From: Thermotogaceae bacterium
Lineage (GTDB): Bacteria; Thermotogota; Thermotogae; B21-G9; HyVt-16
DNA: 10,647 bases
Assembly: GCA_011043375.1 (NCBI GenBank)
Contig: DQYP01000161.1
Span: 1 to 10,647 of the forward strand
Direction: 5' to 3'
Position numbers and translations under genes: made by a program. Positions 5,889 through 10,647 of this stretch are shown piece after piece (the first letter of the stretch is position 1; the number at the start of each line of letters is the position of its first letter). The notes under the pieces are model-generated. The model did not search any database. It had not been told where the DNA came from and saw only the letters and a list, made by a program, of their open reading frames with translations.

Positions 5889-7189
5889 TCTCTCATCGAA
5901 CCTCTTTTCTGTGCAAATATCATGTTTTCTGTTAGGATCTCTGGAATTGTATCCAAATTTTCAACAGTGATCACTTCTGTGCCTATAGGAACGAATTCAA
6001 AGAGCTTCTCCACATCCTCGTTTCTGAGTCTTATGCATCCATGAGAAATTCTCCTACCTATTTCCCAAGGTTTGGTTGTCCCATGGATCCCATACTGTGG
6101 ATCGGATAAGCCTATCCATCTCGTTCCAAGACCATTTACCAGAGATCCTGGCGGTATTATCTCACCGTTCCAATACAGAGCAGGGTTTTTTCTCTTTTCC
6201 ATCACCGTGTACACACCGGGAGGGGTTGCATCTGCCCTTCCAACGGCTACTGGTAATTTTTTCAGTAGATGGTCTTTGTAGTATATGTACATTTTTGAGT
6301 GAAAAAGGTCCACTAATATTTTGATCTTTGAAGGTTCAAAGATCAAGTTGCCTATTTTTATTGTTTGACCTGCCAACAGTTTTCGAGGATCATTTATGTT
6401 GTTTATCATCATTATGCTTTTAGGGGAAATTTTGTATTTTTGGGCTATGTAGGAGATCGTATCTCCTTTGTTAACTTTATATTCATCTATTATGACCTTG
6501 TCAACAATCTTAGGATTTATATCATCCAATGGTATTAAAATTCCTGCAAAATAAAACATTCTTTTTTCTAGTCTGATAAAGTTACCCGGATCATTGATAT
6601 CTCTGAGTTCAAGCTTTAAGATATAATTCTCTTCCTTCAGATCCTTCGGAATTGATGCAATGATTTCATTACCATATGTTTTAAATTCAAGATCAATGGT
6701 AAAGGAATTTGTAAGTGAAAGCTTGGTGATCTCGAAATAAATTGGTTTAGTTACTTTTATTTTCAAAAAAGGACCGTCATCGCTAAAAAAGGTATCAGCT
6801 TTCATCTCAACCTTAAGATGTTTATAGAAAGGACTTTGGACTTTGAATTTTTTGGTGTGAAAGTTTCCTTCTTCGTCCCAAAAGATCACTCTCAGATTGA
6901 GGTGAGGATAAGAATCCAAATCTTTGAAATTCGCAGGTAATTTCACTGAATAGATCCAAATGTTATTGCTTGATTTAACAAATTCGACGGGCAAGTTCAA
7001 AAAGCCGACACGTAAGCTGATAATAGAAGGCGTTTTAAGAGTTATTTCAGGTTCGAACTCTATCCTGAGTTGGTCTTTGAAACCAAATACATATATCCTT
7101 GGTTCAGGTAAGTTGCTTTTTGGCATTGAATACATCAATGAGCTTATCACAAATAACATAAGCAATGTATTCTTTACTAGATCTTTCAA
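5885..7189 (-). CDS. Secreted or membrane-anchored LysM - L,D-transpeptidase (YkuD) protein
   Basis: A predicted envelope enzyme that cross-links or modifies peptidoglycan by L,D-transpeptidation. Numbered from the ATG at 7207, it has a basic N-terminus with a hydrophobic stretch (about 12-28, signal peptide or anchor), an unassigned beta-rich region (32-235), one LysM domain (243-287, KVNKGDTISYIAQKY...LAGQTIKIG) and a YkuD domain (295-416). Catalytic residues are visible in YGIHG (His375) and ISHGCIRL (His389, Cys391, Arg393). I prefer the TTG at 7189: GGAAGG lies 9 nt upstream, whereas the ATG at 7207 has no good site. An ATG at 7159 would lose the positive n-region. Even so the gene overlaps coaBC by 86 bp, and the signal peptide is encoded inside the coaBC 3' end. 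The stop overlaps ogt by ATGA. Confidence 0.9.
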   Translation of the reverse strand: MKDLVKNTLLMLFVISSLMYSMPKSNLPEPRIYVFGFKDQLRIEFEPEITLKTPSIISLRVGFLNLPVEFVKSSNNIWIYSVKLPANFKDLDSYPHLNLRVIFWDEEGNFHTKKFKVQSPFYKHLKVEMKADTFFSDDGPFLKIKVTKPIYFEITKLSLTNSFTIDLEFKTYGNEIIASIPKDLKEENYILKLELRDINDPGNFIRLEKRMFYFAGILIPLDDINPKIVDKVIIDEYKVNKGDTISYIAQKYKISPKSIMMINNINDPRKLLAGQTIKIGNLIFEPSKIKILVDLFHSKMYIYYKDHLLKKLPVAVGRADATPPGVYTVMEKRKNPALYWNGEIIPPGSLVNGLGTRWIGLSDPQYGIHGTTKPWEIGRRISHGCIRLRNEDVEKLFEFVPIGTEVITVENLDTIPEILTENMIFAQKRGSMRE

Positions 7190-8351
7190 TTTCTTCAACC
7201 TTCCCATCGGGATGAATCAGTTTTACCTCATTGTAGTCGCTTGAAAAACCTATACCCTTTCTGCTTATATCGTTTGCAACTATGAGATCGAGTTTTTTCT
7301 CACTGAGTTTTCTTTTAGCGTTCTTCAATAATTCCTCACTCTCAGCAGCGAATCCCACAATTATCTGATTTTCTTTGAACTTTGAGACTTCCTTGAGTAT
7401 ATCTGGATTTCGTACCAATTCTATATTCAATCCTTCAAGACTTTCTTTTTTTATTTTTTGTTTTTTTCTCCCTTTGGGTCTGAAATCAGCGACTGCAGCA
7501 GTCATAACCAAAAGATTAGTTTTTCTAAACCTTTTGAGTGTCTCTTCATACATCTGTTGGGCACTCTCAACAGGCACAAATTCTTGTAATTGTTCCGGTG
7601 GCAATAAATGAGTTGGACCACTTATAAGTGTGACTTTGAATCCTCTCTTTATGAGCTCTTTAGCTATTGCATAGCCCATTTTACCACTGGAAGGATTTGA
7701 GATATATCTTACGGGATCTATCCACTCTACAGTGGGCCCGGCTGTTACTAAAGCTGAAAGGCCTTCGATCTTCTTTCGCCCTATAAAAGAATCTTTTATC
7801 GTTTCTATTATCTTCTCGTTTTCTGGATATCGCCCTTTTCCGATATCTCCGCAAGCGAGTCTTCCCACCTCTGGTTCTACGATTAACCATCCAAGCTTTT
7901 TAAGCTTTTGAATGTTTTCTAAAGTGATTGGGTTTTCATACATCCTCACGTTCATTGTTGGAACAAGTATTTTCCATTTATTAAATGCTAAAGTGGTCAT
8001 AGTCAAAAGGTTGTCTGCGAAACCATTGGCGATCTTGGCCATGGTGTTTGCGGTTGCTGGCGCAATTACAATAATATCTGCCCATCTTGAAAGCGTTGTA
8101 TGAGGTATCTCGATCTTGAAATCAAAAGGATCGGTGAATACCTCACAGTTTCCAACAGATGCGAAAGTTATTTTACTCACAAACTTCTGTGAATCTGGTG
8201 TCATTATGATCTTCAAATCTGCTTTTTCTTTCACCAACGAACTTACAAGCCCTAAGGATTTGTATATGGCAATTCCACCGGTTACACCTATTAAAATTTT
8301 TTTTCCTTTCAAAATATCTTTGAAACTTTTCCAAGATAACATTTGATTCAT
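7104..8351 (-). CDS. coaBC: Bifunctional phosphopantothenoylcysteine decarboxylase / phosphopantothenate--cysteine ligase
   Basis: CoaBC makes 4'-phosphopantetheine for coenzyme A: the ligase half joins cysteine to phosphopantothenate and the flavin-dependent half decarboxylates the product. The 415 residues have the usual two-domain layout. CoaC (about 17-190) shows GVTGGIAIYKS (22-32), catalytic His84 in IPHTTLSRWAD, PTMNVRMYENP (131-141, Asn134) and the active-site Cys167 in RLACGDIGKGR. CoaB (about 198-410) shows VTAGPTVEWIDPVRYISNPSSG (starting at 202), AAVADFRP (285-292), RNPDIL (314-319), FAAES (334-338) and VAND (358-361). The ATG at 8351 overlaps the rpoZ stop by ATGA. Its 3' end holds the start and signal peptide of the next gene in another frame. 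The assignment is firm. Confidence 0.97.
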   Translation of the reverse strand: MNQMLSWKSFKDILKGKKILIGVTGGIAIYKSLGLVSSLVKEKADLKIIMTPDSQKFVSKITFASVGNCEVFTDPFDFKIEIPHTTLSRWADIIVIAPATANTMAKIANGFADNLLTMTTLAFNKWKILVPTMNVRMYENPITLENIQKLKKLGWLIVEPEVGRLACGDIGKGRYPENEKIIETIKDSFIGRKKIEGLSALVTAGPTVEWIDPVRYISNPSSGKMGYAIAKELIKRGFKVTLISGPTHLLPPEQLQEFVPVESAQQMYEETLKRFRKTNLLVMTAAVADFRPKGRKKQKIKKESLEGLNIELVRNPDILKEVSKFKENQIIVGFAAESEELLKNAKRKLSEKKLDLIVANDISRKGIGFSSDYNEVKLIHPDGKVEEIERSSKEYIAYVICDKLIDVFNAKKQLT

Positions 8352-8587
8352 TTAACTTCCGCTTTTAATATTTTTAGGACATCTTCGTTCTTTATCTTTA
8401 TTTTTCTGAGTTCCAATTCCTTGAATGCGATTGTAACCAAATTTGGAGTTTTCAAGTTAACAAGGGGCTTAGCAAATTCTTTTAGGGCTTCTGCTCTTCG
8501 AGCCGCAGCGACTGGGATGGCATACTTGTAGGGAATTTTTTTAAGCAATTCATCATAATTGAAGACCACTCCACTTTTTCTTCTCAT
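8348..8587 (-). CDS. rpoZ: DNA-directed RNA polymerase subunit omega
   Basis: Omega helps fold and hold the beta' subunit in RNA polymerase. The 79-residue protein has the family core: an N-terminal YDELLKKIPYKYAIPVAAARRAEAL (11-35) with the conserved A-R-R-A segment, and a C-terminal ...ELELRKIKIKNEDVL (about 57-71). Length is normal. The ATG at 8587 overlaps the gmk stop by ATGA and is served by GGAGGTG about 10 nt upstream inside the gmk C-terminal codons. The position between gmk and coaBC matches the conserved gmk-rpoZ-coaBC order of many bacteria, which supports the call. Confidence 0.93.
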   Translation of the reverse strand: MRRKSGVVFNYDELLKKIPYKYAIPVAAARRAEALKEFAKPLVNLKTPNLVTIAFKELELRKIKIKNEDVLKILKAEVK

Positions 8588-9180
8588 GACAAAAAGACAC
8601 CTCCATTTAGTTTTATCCTTTCTATCCGTAATCGCTCTGCCTCTATTATGGATTTTATCTTTCCCACAGTGGATTCAATCGAATCATTTATTACAATATA
8701 ATCGAACATCGATATCTTCGATAATTCCCATTTGGCATCTTCAATTCGTTTGACAAGATCTTCTTCACTCTCCGTTTTTCTCTTCAGAAGCCTTTCCTTG
8801 AGAGTGTCGAAGCTTGGCGGAGCCAAAAATATAAAGACAGCATTACTGTATTTCTGCATTATACTCAAGGCACCCTGAACATCTATATCTAAAACTATAT
8901 CGTATCCTTTTGACAATTCCATTTCTATGAACTTTTTTGAGGTCCCATAGTAGTATCCGTGAACCAATGCCCATTCCACAAATTCATCCTTTTCTATCAG
9001 ATCTTTAAATTGTTCCTCGGTCACGAAAAAGTAGTCAGCACCTTCTCGCTCATTTGGCCTTTTTGGACGAGTGGTGTAGGAAACCGAAAAAGTCAAGTTA
9101 TCCACGTTTCTCAATATTTCCTTTAATATCGTCGTTTTTCCTGCCCCCGAGGGCCCACTTATTACATAGAATATCCCCAT
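8584..9180 (-). CDS. gmk: Guanylate kinase
   Basis: Phosphorylates GMP to GDP with ATP in the cytosol. The 198 residues show the P-loop GPSGAGKTT (9-17), the GMP-binding segment YTTRPKRPNEREGADYFFV (starting about 35), the WALVHGYYYGT region (about 69-79), VLDIDVQGA (about 96-104) and the lid with RKTESEEDLVKRIEDA (about 134-149). Length is usual. The ATG at 9180 has GGTGA 4 nt upstream and lies 13 bp after the remA stop. The 3' end overlaps rpoZ by 4 bp and carries its ribosome binding site. The gene links guanine nucleotide supply to a transcript that also makes an RNA polymerase subunit. Confidence 0.97.
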   Translation of the reverse strand: MGIFYVISGPSGAGKTTILKEILRNVDNLTFSVSYTTRPKRPNEREGADYFFVTEEQFKDLIEKDEFVEWALVHGYYYGTSKKFIEMELSKGYDIVLDIDVQGALSIMQKYSNAVFIFLAPPSFDTLKERLLKRKTESEEDLVKRIEDAKWELSKISMFDYIVINDSIESTVGKIKSIIEAERLRIERIKLNGGVFLS

Positions 9181-9193
9181 ATTTTCACCAACA

Positions 9194-9496
9194 TTATTTT
9201 TTCTCGATTATAACCTCAGGATTCGAATTGTTTTTTAGAACTTTGTTGAAATCTTGAAAAGATTGTTTGAACCTCGCAGAGATTGTCTCTGGTTGAATCG
9301 CGCTGAGAATTATATGATTGCTGTCGGTTATTATTATCGCCCTTGTTTTTCTCCCATACGTTGCATCGATCAGTTTTCCTTCATCTTTCGCTTGATCTTT
9401 CAATCTTTTCATAGGGGCTGATTCAGGATTCACGATTGCTACCACTCTATCACCAACAATCATGTTGCCGAAACCGATATTTATCAATCCGTACAT
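9194..9496 (-). CDS. remA: RemA-like regulatory protein (DUF370)
   Basis: A small DUF370 protein. The Bacillus subtilis homologue RemA is a DNA-binding regulator of biofilm matrix and osmoprotection genes. The 100 residues begin with INIGFGN (5-11), followed by VVAIVNPESAPMKR (18-31), LIDATYGRKTRAIIITDS (42-59) and the ILSAIQPETI signature (63-72). These match RemA closely, including the basic GRKTRA loop linked to DNA binding in that family. The C-terminal tail of about 25 residues is not conserved. The ATG at 9496 has GGGGGTG 8 nt upstream, and the yicC stop is 19 bp away. Between yicC and gmk this is the standard place for the gene. Its targets in this organism are unknown. Confidence 0.9.
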   Translation of the reverse strand: MYGLINIGFGNMIVGDRVVAIVNPESAPMKRLKDQAKDEGKLIDATYGRKTRAIIITDSNHIILSAIQPETISARFKQSFQDFNKVLKNNSNPEVIIEKK

Positions 9497-9515
9497 TCAA
9501 AATGCACCCCCGTTT

Positions 9516-10397
9516 TTATTCTATGTTTTGAACCTGTTCCCGTATTTTGTTTATTAAATTTTTGCCTTCAACGACGAAAACGGAAATCTGTGAGAGCTTC
9601 GACTTTGAACCAATGGTATTGAGTTCCCGCAATATCTCTTGTGATAAAAAATCCAACATATTTCCTATTGCTCCCCCATTATCCAAGAGGTCCCTGAATT
9701 TGCCTATGTGGATCTTCAATCTCGTTATTTCCTCTGAAATATCGGCCTTTTCGACGAGCAGAGCTATCTCTTGTTCCAACCTGTCTTGGTCAACTTTTTC
9801 TAAGATACCTGACTCTTTTAAATTATTCTTTAGCTTTTCTCTATAATAGTCTTTCTGAGTATTAGACAGACTTTCTATGAAGGAAATTGTGTTTTCAAGC
9901 TCCATAAGGTATTTCAATAGATCGTCTTTCAATTTTGTTCCTTCTTCTATTCTTACTCTGTCCAATCTGTCTATAGCTTTGTTGAGAAGATTTTGGAGAT
10001 GTTCTTTTATTTTGCTTAAGAATTCCTCAGTTATATTGAATGTGAATATGTCAGTTCCCAAGCTTAGAAGGTCTTGTATGGTTATTTTTTGATCATAATT
10101 TGCGATTTCTGCGAGTTCTTCGAGGATCTCCAAGTAATTTTGAACCATTCCACGATCGAGTTTCAGAAGTTCGAAATTTTTGGGAATCTTTATATTCAAT
10201 TTTACTTGAATTTTTCCTCGGTTTATTCGGTTTTTCAATATATTCGAAATGTAAACTTCCAAAATTGATATGTATCTGGGAATCGATACATTTATCTGCA
10301 AGTAACGAGAATTCAGCGATTTGATCTCTACACTGTATTCGAAATCATCAATGTTTTCATTTAGAATTGAATAACCAGTCATGCTGCGAACAAACAC
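9516..10397 (-). CDS. yicC: YicC/YloC family endoribonuclease
   Basis: YicC-family proteins are endoribonucleases reported to act on structured RNAs; B. subtilis YloC heads the same gene cluster. The protein (293 residues from GTG) starts with the typical VRSMTGYS and includes VEIKSLNSRYLQI (the conserved E(I/V)KSLN-R segment), a long helical middle and the C-terminal DUF1732 part with LSQEILRELNTIGSKS. I chose the GTG at 10397 because AGAGGTG stands 7 nt upstream. A TTG at 10403 is too close to that site, and the first ATG at 10382 would cut into the conserved N-terminus. It is the first gene of the long operon, downstream of an extended -10 promoter. A decayed partial copy lies about 100 bp upstream. 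Confidence 0.93.
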   Translation of the reverse strand: MFVRSMTGYSILNENIDDFEYSVEIKSLNSRYLQINVSIPRYISILEVYISNILKNRINRGKIQVKLNIKIPKNFELLKLDRGMVQNYLEILEELAEIANYDQKITIQDLLSLGTDIFTFNITEEFLSKIKEHLQNLLNKAIDRLDRVRIEEGTKLKDDLLKYLMELENTISFIESLSNTQKDYYREKLKNNLKESGILEKVDQDRLEQEIALLVEKADISEEITRLKIHIGKFRDLLDNGGAIGNMLDFLSQEILRELNTIGSKSKLSQISVFVVEGKNLINKIREQVQNIE

Positions 10398-10422
10398 TAG
10401 CAATCACCTCTTTTCAGGAGCT

Positions 10423-10431
10423 ATTATAACA
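10423..10431 (-). promoter_or_regulatory. Extended -10 promoter of the yicC operon
   Basis: TGTTATAAT (10431-10423) is a perfect extended -10 (TGnTATAAT), giving a start near 10416 and a leader of about 20 nt before the GTG. No clear -35 box is present at 17 bp. AT-rich DNA upstream, including an A7 run near 10490, could act as an UP element. It is the only good promoter seen between 1712 and the right edge, so it probably drives the genes from yicC to DUF89. Confidence 0.6.
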
Positions 10432-10445
10432 TAATCGGTTATAAT
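10423..10445. repeat. Inverted repeat over the yicC operon -10 box
   Basis: Perfect 8-bp arms, ATTATAAC (10423-10430) and GTTATAAT (10438-10445), are separated by 7 bp. One arm is the -10 box itself. The geometry fits a repressor site blocking RNA polymerase, but AT-rich symmetric promoters can also arise by chance. A second dyad, AATCAG-N5-CTGATT (10443-10459), abuts it. Confidence 0.4.
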
Positions 10446-10459
10446 CAGCGAAACTGATT

Positions 10460-10477
10460 GATAATTGAAGATAATTG
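10460..10477. repeat. Tandem GATAATTG direct repeat upstream of the yicC promoter
   Basis: Two exact 8-bp copies of GATAATTG (10460-10467 and 10470-10477) are spaced by AA, so they repeat every 10 bp, about one helical turn. They lie roughly 45-60 bp before the predicted start, where activators or the alpha C-terminal domain usually bind. Function is not shown. Confidence 0.4.
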
Positions 10478-10501
10478 TGTTTTTTTAAAAGCGAAGACAG
10501 A

Positions 10502-10647
10502 TTAGATTTCTCTCACCGTTCCGTTAAGAATCCTTCGGTTTTTATGTATGTTCACAAGTGATAAAATCTTCAAAACCAAGATTGACATATATTTAGGAAG
10601 TGATACACTTATCTGTAAGTGATGCAAATTTAATGGTTTTAGATGAT
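10502..10647 (-). pseudogene. Decayed yicC N-terminal fragment, open at the window edge
   Basis: The minus strand reads an open frame of 47 codons from the window edge to a TAA at 10504-10502. Its first part, KPLNLHHLQISVSLPKYMSIL, matches KSLNSRYLQINVSIPRYISIL of the intact yicC next to it at 13 of 21 positions. The DNA of that stretch (10577-10639 against 10260-10322) is about three quarters identical by eye. The match weakens after SIL, with a short shared KNR segment, and stops there; nothing equal to the middle or C-terminal DUF1732 part follows. It is best read as a remnant of a partial duplication or of a second yicC-like gene. Its 5' part is outside the window, so a functional truncated protein cannot be excluded. 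Confidence 0.7.

Noticed and set aside
7681..7890. 69-residue Arg-rich minus-strand open frame
   Set aside because: It lies wholly inside coaBC in another frame, over the strongly conserved CoaB start; the basic composition is a frame artefact.
10443..10459. AATCAG-N5-CTGATT hairpin as a terminator of the yicC remnant
   Set aside because: No run of T follows on either strand; more likely part of the promoter-region symmetry or chance in AT-rich DNA.
1..10647. CRISPR arrays, transposases, tRNA or rRNA genes
   Set aside because: No regularly spaced repeats, transposase motifs, or tRNA/rRNA signatures were seen in reading both strands.

Overview
The window looks like chromosomal DNA of a bacterium of the order Thermotogales, most probably Pseudothermotoga or a close Thermotoga relative. 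This is inferred from protein character (Lys/Glu/Ile-rich, AT-rich codons), tight gene packing and gene content; no species can be named from sequence alone. Every supported gene lies on the minus strand, so the order of expression runs from the right edge to the left edge. There are no rRNA or tRNA genes, insertion sequences or CRISPR arrays.

Right edge (about 10404-10647): a decayed fragment of a yicC-like gene, then a short AT-rich promoter region with an extended -10 box, a dyad covering that box and a phased direct repeat. This starts a long run of packed genes: yicC, remA (DUF370), gmk, rpoZ and coaBC. That is the same order as the Bacillus yloC-remA-gmk-rpoZ-coaBC cluster. Next come a secreted LysM/L,D-transpeptidase, an Ogt-type DNA repair methyltransferase, a malic enzyme, a HAD phosphatase, a DUF1611 (DgcN-like) protein and a DUF89 protein. 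From gmk to DUF89 every junction overlaps: five by 4 bp, one by 11, one by 17, and coaBC/L,D-transpeptidase by about 86 bp. This implies one polycistronic transcript with translational coupling.

Middle-left (968-1710): serine acetyltransferase (cysE) has a small gap and a recognisable promoter of its own. Its start region is odd. The good ribosome binding site serves a short reading frame that contains a Cys codon and stops within a hairpin, one base out of frame with cysE. This is either a leader peptide or a frameshift at a G4 run.

Left (1-967): purC (SAICAR synthetase) lies behind a textbook purine riboswitch of the guanine type. Its expression platform is fully readable: a 13-bp antiterminator competes with both the aptamer P1 stem and a 7-bp intrinsic terminator, giving a transcriptional OFF switch. 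purC runs off the window with a Shine-Dalgarno sequence in its last codons, so another gene, probably of purine synthesis, follows at once.

Functionally the window joins nucleotide metabolism (purC, gmk), transcription (rpoZ), CoA synthesis (coaBC), RNA and regulatory factors (yicC, remA), envelope maintenance (L,D-transpeptidase), DNA repair (ogt), central carbon metabolism (malic enzyme), cysteine synthesis (cysE) and three enzymes of uncertain substrate. The points most worth a second look are the riboswitch, the cysE start region, the coaBC/L,D-transpeptidase overlap and the yicC remnant.
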